From Lanius collurio (taxonomy: Eukaryota; Chordata; Aves; Passeriformes; Laniidae), in assembly GCA_020086605.1 (NCBI GenBank), contig JACBWW010000017.1, positions 15,533,257-15,597,256 on the forward strand: 64,000 nucleotides of DNA. The letters run 5' to 3'. The first letter of the stretch is position 1, and every line of letters begins with the position of its first letter. This document shows positions 37,801-51,300 of the stretch, one piece after another. Made by a program: the position numbers and the translations under genes. The notes beneath the pieces are model-generated. The model ran no database searches. It saw only the letters and a list, made by a program, of their open reading frames with translations, and had not been told where the DNA came from.

Positions 37801-38544
37801 ATCCATCCAGTGCAAGTCAATGGCAGATACTGAGAATGGTGAGTTTTCTTCCTAATTATTTTTGGGCCTGAGACTTGGCAGCATAGCTTTGTAATGTCTT
37901 CTGGTAACAGACCCAAATAACGGTTCTTCCCATGAACTGAGCAGTGTTTATTATTATTTTTTTTTTACAGGAAGAGGATGATGCATTACTTATTTTCTGT
38001 AGTAAAGTGTAGTTAATATGAACATTCTGAAAAACAGAAGAAAACTCAGTATATTCAGGCTGCTGCAAATTCTTTGTATTGCATTTTGAATAGTTTTCTT
38101 AATCCTCTGTCTGGATCTGCCCTTAAGAGAGGTCACTATTATAAGACTTTATGTGTTTTAAATTGTCATTTTATTGGTGAGAAAGCTGGAATTAAATCAG
38201 CTACCAAAAACATTTGACTACCCAAGTCTTTCTTTTGCTGAAGAACACGCCTCTGATGATAAAGTGTATGTTGCTTCTCCAGTGTTTTACAGTTTAAGCA
38301 CACAAGTCACATTACACTTTATCAGTCTCATCTAATCATGATATAGACAGAGATCTGATGTATTAGAGATTTAAATTAAAGATTTCCAGTGCATATGTAG
38401 TTGCATATCTTTTCTTTTTTCTTATCTTTTCAGCATTTAGTGGGTTGGAGAGAAATTCTTAATATCTGGTATTCTTTCAAGATAATTGAGAAAAAAAATG
38501 AATGAGAGAAATATAAGTGCCACTGACCTTTCCCTCTTTGGTGC

Positions 38545-38634
38545 TTTTGTTTGTTTGTTTGTTTTTGTTTGTTTGGGTTTTTATTGGGGGATTTATTTGC
38601 CTGTTTGTTTGTTTTGTTTTGTTTTGTTTTGTTT
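38545..38634. repeat. (TTTG)n and (TTTTG)n microsatellites
   Basis: TTTG units at 38545-38576 grade through a G-rich interruption (GGGTTTTTATTGGGGG) into TTTG and then TTTTG units at 38602-38634. The hydrophobic open frame across it is an artefact of the repeat. Confidence 0.9.
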
Positions 38635-41626
38635 CAATCATTCCATAAATCTACTCACACAAATTCTTTTTGTTCAGAAGTTTCAGCTGTTGATTGCTAT
38701 GAAAACAAACACTTCATAGGTAGGCAATGAATCACTTAAATTTTCAAATTGAGAGTGACTCTCCAAATAGGTTCTGATGAGCAATCTGAACAGTTCAGTA
38801 ATCATCACTCTTGCTCAGTTGTTCCTCACCTTGCAAACAAGCATTTGAAAGAGTGAGGCCACTTATGGAGTAAGGGTCACTTTTGCAGCAATGAGTTTAT
38901 CATCATTTACTTTCACCATGAGTGTGCTTTATGTCTTCCAAGTTATGCTCTTTTCAATCCCACAGAACAGACAAAAAGATGTAGCCTTTGTCAATATTTG
39001 CTAAAAACTCTCAGTACTTCCTGACTTCAGAAGAAGATGCATGTTCTTTTATGTGGACATTTGGTTTTCACCAAGAAGTAGGAAATGTTTTCTAAAACGT
39101 AGGTCATGGAGCAAAAAGCAAGTTTTTCCCCTTCATTCACTTTAATGTTATTTTCTTCTTCTCCACATCCAGTACTGTCCCAGAATAACAACTTTAGCAA
39201 ACTTTCAAGCAGCGTGGCAGTTTCTGAATCCTCATTCATAATATCACTACTCACTCTAAGAGAAAGAATTACTTGTGACTTTCATGCAAAATAGCTGGTT
39301 GTGTCTTTTACGTCAACAGAAACATGACAGCAATAACAAATAGGATGTAATGCAGATAAAATCAACTAAATTACTTTAAAAATCACGTTGGCTACACAAT
39401 ATCTGATTGCATTTCCCAGAAAGCTGCACACATGAAGAGGAATTTCAGCTACTATCTGTTGTTCAGTAGGTGCCAAGCTCTCAGATCCAAGCTCAGCATT
39501 ATGTCACTGATAAATGATATGAAGGAATCCATGTGTATGTCATACCCATCTAAATAGGTGTTATGCCAAAGTTAGTAAGTTATTCATAAGTGTACAAACT
39601 TTTTGAAAATATCCTTCTTTTCTCAATGAAATTGTCATTTATGCTTATTTCCCTTGCAAACACCCAATTCCTTCAAGCAGACTAGACTACCTGCTCACCA
39701 TAAGCATAATGGCATCTAGACTGGTGGAGTGTATTTACTCAATCTTTTTTCTTATTAAAGTATATATATTTCACATTCTGATAAAGGTGACATCTGAACT
39801 GAAACAGATACACAAGTTTCAGAAAACTATAATCCCATTAATTATAACAAAAAAATATGGTTATCAGAAGTTACTTTGATATTTAACCTATGATTATCGC
39901 AAATCACAAGAGAGAAATTGAAAACCTTTGCCTGCTCTTTAGTGAATAAAATTTTCTTTCTCTGAAAGTGAAACTTTATACACCAGTGCCTACTTGATCA
40001 TGAATAAAAGCAACTGAAATCTGAAATATGATTTCAAACTTAGAATATTATATAGTAGCTTTTATGTTTATTTCAGAACACAGAACAATGTAACTGAAAG
40101 AATGCAGCTTTAAAATAATGCAATTTTCCTGTTCAATTGATAATTTTCAATTTATTTGTACATAAACCTCCGTGTCTAACTGAAAGCTCCAACATGTTTG
40201 TGTCATCTTCTCAAATGATAAGCTACATAATGGAATTATACATTTGTCCTTGATGATAGAAATAATCTTCAATTTGGGCATGTAACTATGTGCTCAACTA
40301 ATTCAGAACATGTGTCCCAGCAGGGCTGCAGGCTAGCTTAAACCCATTTATTTTAAACAAACAACAATGTTCCTGCTAATGTTCTTTATTGCTTTGGTTG
40401 AAGAATGTCTCATCTCTCCTCAGCAAACAGAAGTTACAAAGTTTGAAAAAGCCCTTCCTCTTCCACCATCTAAAGAGCTCTACCTGCAAGGAGAGGGCAG
40501 AGTAGTGCCTTAGGGCAGAGCACTGCCTTAGCAACAGATCTTAAGCCATGGTTGACTTCAAATCTAAAATTTAGCTTTGTAGTGAAATAAAGAAAACCAA
40601 ATGGGAGTAGGTGGTGAGGAAAGAGCCTCACAGGCTATGCTGATTGAGAATCTCAAGGGTTTTTACCTTTGCTCAAACTCAGATGTGATCCTGGCATAAG
40701 CCAGCAGAATCACTTAGTTAAAAAGTGTAATACTGACTTCTCCCGCTGAAAATCTGATCTGTAGTGTTATTTCCTGTCTTGTCTCTCTCAAAGTTTGTTG
40801 AACTCATTGACACTCAGAGAACTAGAGAAAAATAATTTAATAATAGAAACCTTTCTGCTTCCACCTTTAATTTAACAGAAAAAAGCTAGAAGTTTTCTTT
40901 TTCATGGTGTTATGGTCTGAGAAGTGTCCTGCTGGGAATCTGCCCTGCAGCTTGATAGTACAAACTTTGGCTCTTTAAAACCAGCTGGTGCATCTGGCCT
41001 TGCTACTGACCTATCTGTTTGAAGTGTGTGCATATTAGTTGAGGCTAAACTTTTGTTTGCAGCAAATTAACACAGCTCAGAGAGAAATCTCATGCTGTCT
41101 TACTGATCCAAGACAGCATTCTAATGGGAAAGCTACTTTTTGCTGGAAGCTAATGTCTGCCTTTCAGCTTATTCCTGTCATATTTCATATTGTTATTCTT
41201 GCAAATTAACTGATTTTTCTTTTTGTACATGATCTTTTACACAGACCTATGAACTCAATTGCATCTTTATATTTATAACAGATTTTATTGAAAAATGTTT
41301 TGGTTTGTGACACTGGTTCATATTAAATGTATAACTTGAAGTGGTCCTTGTGTTCATGAATGACTATTGTCCATATAGTTGATGTCAGCCTTAAATTTAA
41401 TGGACCCTAACATTGGATCAGGAAATAACAACAGTGCAAGGGACAAAAGATGCAAAATATTCTTGTGCAGCTCTCCAGCAATGAGGTGAAATGAATGGTT
41501 AGAGTCAAAAGTGCCTCATGGACTATGGGTCTCCTAAGAACTTTGGTTCACTGGCATCTTTCTATACTCTCTCCCTGTGTTGAAGAAAACCTTGCTTTGC
41601 TGATGGAAAGCAACAGTTTACATATT

Positions 41627-42057
41627 TCTGGTGGTTGATTAGCTTGTATACTGCTTAATTTTGTGGTGAGCTTGCCTCTTTATGTCCATTCACAAACAGC
41701 CTAAATATTCCTTGACTGTGCAGCCTTACTTAAGGCAGTGTCAGTGACAGCTACTCACCAGAAGCAGAAGTTGAGAAGGGAAATAAAGCTCAAACCTCCT
41801 TTATGATGTTAAGTCATTTATTCCCTCTGTCCTGGGGGGCACAGAGCATCGACCTGGGTGAGAGTTGGTGAGGTAAGAGGGCGGACCTTCTCGTCCATCT
41901 GGTTTTATCACAGACAGGGGGAAAGGGGATACCAGGGGCGGAGATGGGACAAACAACCAACCAGCTCAGAGCCCGGGCTGCTGGAACTTCAGACAGACCC
42001 GACTCAGTCACATGGCAGGGACCCGGCCGGGGGGGCCCAGGGGGGTTCACCGCAACA
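41627..42057 (-). mobile_element. ERVK-like solo LTR, copy 3
   Basis: This 431-bp LTR reads on the minus strand from TGTTGCGGTGAACC to CAACCACCAGA and is collinear with copies 1 and 2. Flanking hexamers CATATT (41621-41626) and CATCTT (42058-42063) match at five of six positions, consistent with a decayed target duplication. Unlike copy 1, no PBS or tRNA sequence follows its 3' end. GC-rich U3 sequence with runs of G (about 42028-42045) is retained. The open frames on both strands here (41814-42101, 41858-42115) are not genes. Confidence 0.93.
41817..41822 (-). promoter_or_regulatory. LTR polyadenylation signal AATAAA
   Basis: The minus strand reads GGAATAAATGACTT in the same place as in the other two LTR copies. 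Confidence 0.75.
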
Positions 42058-45000
42058 CATCTTGGTGGGGTGTATCGACATGGGTTTGCTGTCTCATGCA
42101 TCCCCTAGTTCCTAGAAAGCTGAACTTTCCAGAGCTTGACAAGGACTGGAAAATCACTGCTTCTCTCCCAGAGTGTCTGTGTAGTTTCTCTGCCCAACAA
42201 AGTGACAGATCTGCTTTTGATGTGCCCTCATAATGCATCAGCTGCCATGGGCTTGGTCATAAACAATTCTGTCCTGCTCCGCCAGGGAGAGGCTGCAAAC
42301 CCAGCTACCAGGGCACAGCCTGTGCCAAGGCTGAGAGCCAGTGGACAGCGAATGCCTGTTGGGATGTCTTTGCCTTGTACATAGAAAGAAGCCAGCAAGC
42401 ATCGCTTAATTGCTCTAATCCTCATTTACAACACCTCATTCACCTGTATTCTAAAGCAGACCATATAAATTGGGAACAGCCACATCTTCTGGAGAAGCAG
42501 TTATGAGTAAAAAAGAATTGTGCAGTAGGTATTAATAATTTTAATTGAGAAATACCGTGTAGTAATGATAAATGTTGTGTATAAACAAATTGTTCAGTTG
42601 AACTAATGGTTTAAGTTATTTTTATAGCATTAACTTTGGTAACTACTGAAATTACAAAAGTAATCTGGCAAGTCACTAGAAGGCTCCTTTTATTTACAGT
42701 GATCTAAAACAAAAACATCTGCTGCTACTGTTCTTGTTATATGTTCCCTTCTGTGCTGCATGGGTTTTTTTGCTTTTTACTGAAACACAGCCTGTGCAGA
42801 ACACCATAAAACAACAACTTAATTGCTGTGTTGATGTTTTTTTGGATCCCACTGACTTTCTTGGGCAGCTTATGAGCCCAATCAGAATGTAGAAATTTGG
42901 CACACCACACTTGTGTGAAATGCTTGGGGACAGGAGAAGGACAGGAAGAAAATGTGGAGCTGATGAAACAGAGAAGAATCAATTCACCAGCTTGAAGGCA
43001 AAATAAGCATACTAACTGACAAGTGCTTTCTAAATAGTTTGAACCAATTCAAATGACAGCCAAATAAACCATGGTATTGATAAATGCTGACGAATGAATA
43101 ATTTTTTTTGTAGGAAACCTCTACAAAGTGGGGTGAGTGTACTGAGAGGGTGAAACCTCCATTCCTCCACCTTTGTCTTGGATTTTTAGTTGATTTTGTT
43201 CTACAGCAAATAGACAGTGCCTCAGGTGAGAGAAACAAAAAACAGGGGAAATTAATTTCTATTTTAATAGCAAGAAATTCAAGACCGAGCTTCCAGGGAG
43301 ATTACTGCTTTTCACAGGTGGTTGAAGCTGCTTGGCTTGCAGCCCTCATGCCTTATACAGTCCAGGGAGCTGCTTTTGCCTAAAACATAAAACCACACTG
43401 CCAGTCTTTTGGGGAATGATGGATAATGAAAAATAGGATATCAATGTGTTAAATCTGTTTGCTAAATTATTTTAGCAATATTTTTAAAAATATTTTTTAC
43501 AAATATTTACAAACATTTTTTAAACTCTGCACTATTTACCAGTATTCTTTAGATGATATGTACAGATACTGATATGGGCAATGTGGTTTGTTCTCCCTAT
43601 GTGTTTGTTTTTGTAAAAACTGAAAGGATTAAAAAGGTGTTTGGAATTACATTATTTGATTAATGTAGGGTTACTACATTTTCAGATCCACTGCTTTAAT
43701 ATAATAAAAGCAAAAGATGTACTTTAAGTAAACTGCTAGTATTACACTTCCAGTTATCACTGGTTTTACTTGAGAGCATAAAATTTATCAGATATGTAAA
43801 CATCCTGATAAGAAAATACTCTAAGAGAGCTAAAATTCTGAAGAATTTAATTTAGAGAAAACAATTCAAGTCTTGTGTTGACACTTGCTTTTCTAAATGG
43901 ATGTTTTTCTTCTTAGAATAACAAGGGAAAATATATTTAAGTTAACAAAATTCTAGTCATATAAGCACAATGAAGGAAAGGAAAATACATGCTAATTGGG
44001 AATGATAAGCTTAAGGATTTATTTTTTGTGAAAGGTTTTGAAAATCTACAGGAATAAATTCTTACATTATTAGCAATATATATGAAATTTGGCAGATTTT
44101 GCAATTAATATAATTCTAATGCTACACAATCAAGACAGAAATGTCAGTGTTACTCCATCCAAAGGAACAGATATGTTTCCATATCCTTAATGAATTGTTT
44201 CTCAATACTGCAATAATTTGGGCATATATGTTCCTGAAGGAAATTCACCAAAGGATATGACATATCCAAACATATATACTGCTGGCAGTGTTTGTCAATT
44301 TTCTTTCTCCATTAAATATATCAGTTTTTGTTGAGAAAAATAGATCTCCTAAGAACAATAAGACTCTCCATGCTCCGTAAATGTTATGGTGAGATTTTTT
44401 ATCTTTTTTTTTCAGCTCAGCCTTTGAATCACAACTTGGTACCTGGCTTAGAAAATTTACAGGTTGAGATTAAAAAATGTAAAAACTCTAAAATGTCCTC
44501 CTAGGATGGAGTTGGATTAGTGTTAGTACCTCTCCAAAGGATATTTTCTGTCTCTTAGGTAGCATAGGCAGTTGCTTTTTATATCTCAAGAAGGCACAGG
44601 AGTTTGTGGTTTGGGTGATGGGATCAATGTGGATACTGAAACTGACTTCAAAGGACATGATGAATTTTTGACAGCTCCAGCATTAAATATCAGTTTAAGA
44701 TAGTCAAATCTTCTAATTCTTGAGCAGGCAGGTAGGTATTCACTCCCACTGAGATTTTTCTTCTGTTTTAAAAGAATCTGATGTAGTACTTCAGGGTGTA
44801 TAGGTCCCAACCTTTCTTCACTAACAAGGAAAGAAAATTAATTTAAGGCACATTCATGTTTTTGCAATATCATGAAATGCTAAAGTTCAGTCTTTAGTCA
44901 TTTGAAAAATCAAGCAAAAGGATTAAACTTTTAGTATGACCTTTTATGTGATTACATCTGCAGCACCAGAAGGAACAGTACTTTATCTCACTGAAGCATA

Positions 45001-45925
45001 CGACCTCGAGGACCTCTTTCACTTGTGAGCTTCCTGCTGAGACCTGCATGCTACACTGCCTGTCAAAATCCTGGGAGGAACATTTCATTTTCTGTGCTGT
45101 CAAATCTTTAAGTTATCTAATTGTCCACTTCAAATTTGTCATGCACACAGAGAATTCAAATGTGTTGGAGAAAACATGCAGCCCACAATTTCAGTTGTGT
45201 TTAGTGCTATTATGAAGCACCCAGTTTAGAGAGATTTATCTTCATAAGCAACTCCCTCTTTATTTATATGGCTGTGATTTCTACATTGTCAGTAGAAGAC
45301 AAACCATTTAGATAAAAAAAGCTCCCTTGACTGTTAGGATGACTGGATTTATTTAATGCTAAGTCTCATATTTAAATATTCTTATTTACTAAGAACACAC
45401 TGACATCAAAAAAATGTTCATGATTTTTCAATCTGTTTACGAGTATTTATTTTCAAGAGAGTTGCACTAGTGCATTTGCCAGCATTGTGGTTTTCATCCA
45501 GTAGTAGATGTTTTGAAATTAGCAGAGGAGAAAGTGTCTGAATCCCCCTAACAGCAAGAAAATAATAGCTAATTGTTATTTAGGTTTGATTACTGTACCC
45601 AAGGCACAAGTAAAAAAGAACATCTTTCTGAACATTGAAGATTTTTGGGCAGAGTTGACAACAGTGACTCTTAAATGTAGCTCCTGGGCTCATTCCAGTC
45701 AAAGTTCATTCAGTTACCTGGAGCTTTCATGAGCAGGACTTAAATGGGGGTCCATCACTTTCTCTATAACTTTAAGAAATTGAATCTCTTTTTCATGTTG
45801 TAGGTTTGGGTTCTTATCCAAATTCTGCCTGAAAGGAATCATAGTTGATACTACTAACTAAAGAAGTGATGCATTGATATACAGGCATGTCCCTGGGTGA
45901 GCCAGCCAGCCAGGAAACACTGGGG

Positions 45926-45952
45926 CTGTGAAGCCTTTATATGGCTTCACAG
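45926..45952. repeat. Perfect inverted repeat, 10-bp arms, 7-base loop
   Basis: CTGTGAAGCC (45926-45935) and GGCTTCACAG (45943-45952) are exact reverse complements around TTTATAT. The stem could form in RNA or as a small cruciform. It is too short to be a microRNA precursor as it stands. Confidence 0.9.
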
Positions 45953-48829
45953 GATGCCAAGGTTTACTGCAGCCCAGAGAACAAAGTGAGGATCTAGCAT
46001 TTCTAGCCCAAAAGGAAGACAATGCATAAAAAATAGTCTTATTACTTTAAAAATTAAAGTCTTGAATGCTCTTTATACACAAGCATTAAAGAATGGAAAA
46101 TGGATCTTTTGCTTTGTAGGTCACCTTTAAGACCTTCAGCTGTTAAAGAGAATTCTGCCTTAAGAAATTACAGCTCTACTGCATTTTAATGTCTTGTTTT
46201 CAGACAAAAGAATTTTTCACTTTGATCGCAGTTGGAATGCATTGGCAAAATTGTTACTGGACAAAGACAGCAAGAAGAAACAGTATTTAGTAAGGTTATG
46301 GGCTGGAGAAAGCATATGAAGGTTAAAGGTTGTTATGTATGTGAGCAAGATGAGAGGAATTAACTAAGTTTCTTTTTGCTGTTTGATGTCTGCCCAGAAC
46401 TGTATTAGGAGTACTGCCAAAATGGAGTCTTTCAGACAGGCTCCTCTTCTCAGCTTCATGAGGGAGACGTTTAAGCCTTGCTTCCACAATCATGGTGTTG
46501 GGCCCCGACATAAATGCAGGAAGGCACTGTGGACAAGTTGGATATTTCACAGGGGCTGGTTAACCCCCTTTCCTAAAGTAAGCTCCTAGAGTTAAGATGC
46601 TGCCACATTCATAGCATGGCAAAGACAGAATTTCCTTGTCCTAGAACTCCCTTGGGGATCAGGGCATAGTGATTTTCTCAGGATCACAGATGAGGAAACA
46701 GATGGATAATCAGGGAATTGCATGGAAATCTGTAATGGCCCCTAAAAGCAGTTTTTCTTGTCATCTGACTGTATTTATCAGCTGTATGTGGCTCTCCAGG
46801 GTAGAAACCACCATGTTCATCGTGCTATCAGCAGTGACAAAAGGAAAGAATAACCTTCAAGACAATCCTTATTCTTCTTAAAACAAAGACAACTCCCTCT
46901 TTGCCTTCTGCAAAAAGAAGCTGATAAATACATCTTTTTGTCCTCTTCCACTCTGCTTATTCAGAAACATGTAGACACTGAACTGATATCTATCAGTAGT
47001 GTTTTAATATAACTGTTGAGGGCAAGGAGTAGAAAAGAACAAGGACAAAAAAAGCTTTTTCTTCAGTCGTTCATAACAGTGCCAAAGGCAAGTTCTGCTT
47101 TAATAACAAAAGGAACACTTCTGCTGCCTGTTGAAGCAGAACGAATGTATTGCTGAAGAAAATAAATCAATGTAAATTATTTTAAATGTCCTGCATTATA
47201 TTATTCTAAGACAAAAAAGGTGAAAATGATGCTGTATGAGGTGGAGAAAAGATGTAGCTAAATGCAGCAAGGCATGAATTATTTAAAAGCTAATGGATGA
47301 CAGAAACAATTCAACACAGTTGTAGATGACTTACAATCTGAGAATCTGCTGTACAAGCTTATATAACATAAAGAGAAGTAGTTGGGTACTAACACAGTAA
47401 GGTGATGGGAAATGATAATGAATTAGAAGGAAAAGAACAGCATCTGTGCACTGTAGCTAACTCCATGCTTCTAGCAAGTCACCACTTTTGCCACAACCTC
47501 CTAAGCAGAAGACACTGATGGATCCCAAGCTCTGGGCCTCTGAGGCTCTACTAATCTCTCAGTGATATATCTGTAGGACTCCATAGTCCAAGGGAATCCT
47601 TCTTGATAGAGGATTTTCAGCTGCAGTGTAGCGCTGGACTTTCCCCACTGTGTATGACCTGCAGTCCTTCCTCATCCCCTTTCTGGCCATTGGAGAATCC
47701 ATAGACAAGTGGAAAACAGGGGGCTTTGTAATTGGCTGTAGCTTTGCTCTCTCTCAGAGGATGAGGACAAGAACTCCATGGCACACTGAAGTGTTACTGC
47801 TGTTGAATGACTTAGATGCCTTAAGATACCTGGGACTGTTTCTGCCAGGATGCTGCAGTCAGCACGTAGAGCAGGTTGAGTGAAGTGAAAAAATTGCTGT
47901 GGTAATAAAGTGCCCATAAGACTGCTGCAAAATCACTCATATGGCAGTTTATGGAGTTAGGGAGCTTCATCCCATCAGGAAGTATGGGAGCTTCCCCATT
48001 GCCCCCAAAACACACCTTCAAAGCTACATAATCCAAAATTTTCTTAGGTTTATCAAGTTTCAAGTGACTGCAGTACAGCTGCTTAAACAACACGAAGCTA
48101 AACTAAAGATGCCAGCTTTGTTATATCTTAGTGCATAAATAATAAATTGTTAATAAATGGAAGTTTAAACAGTCATGTGTAAGTTAACATGAGTGATGTT
48201 GCAGCATAGCAATTTCAAAGAAAGCAGTTGACTAAAACTAATATCATCAGGCAGATTGGAGAATGCTAGTTAGAAATGAGCTCTTGTGTCATATGCCTAA
48301 CTAATGATAGCAGCAGAAATTATAAAATGTAAAAAGGACCATAAAATGGCTCAAGGATACTCTACCCAGCAAGCCTATCCCCTGTGCAAAGGCTATAAGT
48401 AAGAATGAAACTCAACTAATAGCATGCATTTGTGTGTATATATATGTTTGACTTTGATAGGTCTGTTTATCAAGTGAAATAGCATGAAGAAAGCAGCTGC
48501 CCTTAAGTGTAACTAGAATTGAAAAGTTGTGGTTTGTTTATGTCTAAATCACCAGCCTTAATCAGACATCTTAGGTAATATGTAATCCATAGCCCAATGA
48601 GATTCGCCCCTGTGACTCAGCTGTAAGGAGTTGCCCGTTTAGAGACCATTTTGTTAGGGAGAATATGATATGATGTTGCCTACATTTGTCTGTCTGCTTT
48701 AGATTGTAGCTGAGGGGATACTAAAGATGAGGAATGGCCAGCTTGAACATCACACTGATTTGATTTGTGCTGTTTTCTTCTACTGAGATGTGCACACTTC
48801 TTAACTTCATGTTAAATCATCAAGCATTT

Positions 48830-48985
48830 GGCTGCAACAGACATTTTTACCAAGCTGTACCTGTGCTCTCAGCAATCACATTAATTGGAGTGCAATAGCA
48901 GCATATAATCTGGCAGGCAATAAGCAAGGCTCCCTGAGAGAAGTGTGTGCACATTTCAGATTGTTATCTGCACGTTCTGGTTTTG
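48830..48985. promoter_or_regulatory. Possible conserved non-coding element
   Basis: This unique segment is non-repeat and has no frame. It contains the homeodomain-type core ATTAATTG (48880-48887) within CAATCACATTAATTGGAG, and richer sequence complexity than its flanks. The call rests on appearance only. Confidence 0.18.
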
Positions 48986-50984
48986 CTTTCTGTACAATAG
49001 GGGACTGACTGCACCTCCTGGACTTCCTAGCCTACATCAAGATGTATGAATGTGTGAAGAGGGAGAAGAAAGGAACAACAGCATAGTGAGAATTCCCTCA
49101 CGTTCTGGAAGAGTTATAAATATGTGTGTGAAGGACATTCAGAAGTAAAATAACCTTGGCTACCATTTTCACACTCGTGTAGGTGTTTCCAGAAGAAGAA
49201 CAGTGATGAGTATGGGAACAATGATGAACTGAAATGACAGTGTTGATAAGCTCCTCAAATTTGGCTTTTTAAAGGTCAGAAAGTTTTTAACATTAGAATG
49301 TTGAAGGACTGGAAAACAGTACAGCTCGCACTATAAATCTTCTAGTAGATGCCTGAAGAAAGCTATAAAAAAAATCACTATTACAACATACATATGATTG
49401 AATTTCAATGAATCATCATTTTATAGTGGCCATGACATGAAATCTCCATCTTCCTCTGAAACTGAAGGTTAAGAATGATACACTGTTTTACATGGCCCTG
49501 ATGTTTATATAGAATTCTGAAAACAGCATGAAGGAAAGCAGGAAAATAAAGCAGATGTATGAAAAACCTTGTCAGATAACAGGGAAACTACTGTTCTTTT
49601 ACAGAGAGTATTATTTTGTTATTGTTATTTAGTGAACTGGGAAAAATTCTCACCTTAAATTACTGTTATTCTGCATTCCATTACTGTAACAATCAAGACT
49701 GCCTGTCTTTGGGAGCTGTAGTTTTATATATAACATACCTAAACTATATGTCCAAAGATTTTTAGACTTTAGCCACCTGAGATTTGCAGTGTAGAATCAT
49801 CATGAAAAGCTCAGCCTGAAATGTTCACTTATAATAAAAAGTGAACAGATAAAAAAGGAGAAGTTATAATTCCACACATTTGTTTGACATTATAGACTCA
49901 AGTGGTCCATTTCATGAATCAGATCATCAGGACATACCAGTTACTTCTGCTTGTCTGAAAATCTTATTAACACTGTATAATGCTTTTCCTGTCACTTTCA
50001 TTGTTTTACGTAAGGCTAGGTCATAATCAGGTCTTGCATGAAAATGACCCCTTCTTATTCAGTGGGTTTGGTTCCATGTTTAGCTCACCTATGGAATAAT
50101 ATATGTGGTTAAGTAGGATGGGTTTGTAATTATCACTTTGCTCCAGGCAGCACAATTTATCAAGGCAGTAAAAGTGAGTAAGCTGGAATGTAGCCCTGCT
50201 CACACCTCATCAGCAGATTGTTTCCTGCAGCCCAGCTCCTGGAGGAGTGCTAGATGTGAGCAAATCCATCGAGGGCAATCAAAATGCACAGGTAAGGCTG
50301 AAAAGGAAAACAACATGCCTGCCCAGACATCTGACATCAGCACTCAGCCTTATGTGACCTGCATTACTGGAGCTGATGTATAGGGAAGAAAACTGCCACA
50401 TAGACCTTCAAGGTACAGTAATGATTTTTCTGGGGTGATACTTGGTCAAAAATACAATTAGGCTGATATCCTATAAACAAAAATAATAATTTTTGGAATT
50501 AACATACAAAATATATGAGTACGAACACTCTTACCAGGAAATTCATATTATGTCTCTATATTAGTTCAGAATTATAATTTCTAAAGAAAATTTTATTTTA
50601 GTTTTTTAGTCAAGCTACTGCTTCAGAGCCTTGGCTCTGTGGATCACCTCATTTAAGTTGGCAAGATAACTAATTTAACATAACCATATTAATCCATAGT
50701 GTGAGCCAGATACCAAGATGAATTTGGCCTGGTATGCTCTGCACTATTTGGGAAACAAAGTAGACTTTTTTTTTAATGCATTTTAAACTAGTAGATTTAG
50801 AAGTTAGTTTTGACTGTTATTTTACAGAAGCTTTTACTGAGTTCAAGAGCTTACACTGAATTCCTCTCAGATAAATTTCTTCCCTTGTGTTCCATTTCAC
50901 TAAAGTGAGAAGATTCCATTTTGTGGTAAACTAACTAATTTAGAAATTTATTTAGCTGTCTGTAAGTCCCAAAATGAATTCAGC

Positions 50985-51300
50985 ATTTCCTTTGCCCTAT
51001 TTCTCATTAATCTACGGGCCAGATGCATTATCTCACTTCCAGTTCCAATGAAATGAGAAAGAGGATTACTTTTTTAATTCCCATTTGCCATCAGTGCAGC
51101 AGTCCTGGAGCATTAGAAGTCCATCTCTCCATTTATTTTTAGTACTCTGATTATTGCCCACAGTTTGGAAACAACTTCTGCAATACCCAGTGCTGCAATA
51201 TGGATCTCCATTCAAGTATTAACCATCCTGTCTTGGGCTCAATTACCATTTTGACAAAATTAAATTGGCAATGTTGAGTTTTATTTGAGAGCAGTAGAAA
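50985..51300. promoter_or_regulatory. Possible conserved non-coding element
   Basis: About 300 bp of unique sequence has no simple repeats, several ATTA/TAAT cores and mixed composition. The style resembles vertebrate distal enhancers. No open frame or repeat similarity is seen. Conservation is untested. Confidence 0.18.

Larger units (their letters stand above)
30398..41620. other. Unique AT-rich DNA, no gene recognised
   Basis: No gene was recognised in this 11-kb stretch. About 31560-32160 and 33360-34360 are noticeably pyrimidine-rich on the plus strand. Frames such as 31269-31652 (minus, 127 codons) have no recognisable domain or splice support. Simple repeats at 34483, 34789 and 38545 are listed separately. 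Confidence 0.6.

Noticed and set aside
18416..42057. A provirus bounded by two of the LTRs
   Set aside because: Each LTR has its own flanking duplication, spacings are 11-23 kb, orientations differ, and no gag, pol or env similarity is seen between them.
41814..42101. 95-codon minus-strand and 85-codon plus-strand frames
   Set aside because: Both lie wholly or largely in the LTR, and similar frames occur in the other copies.
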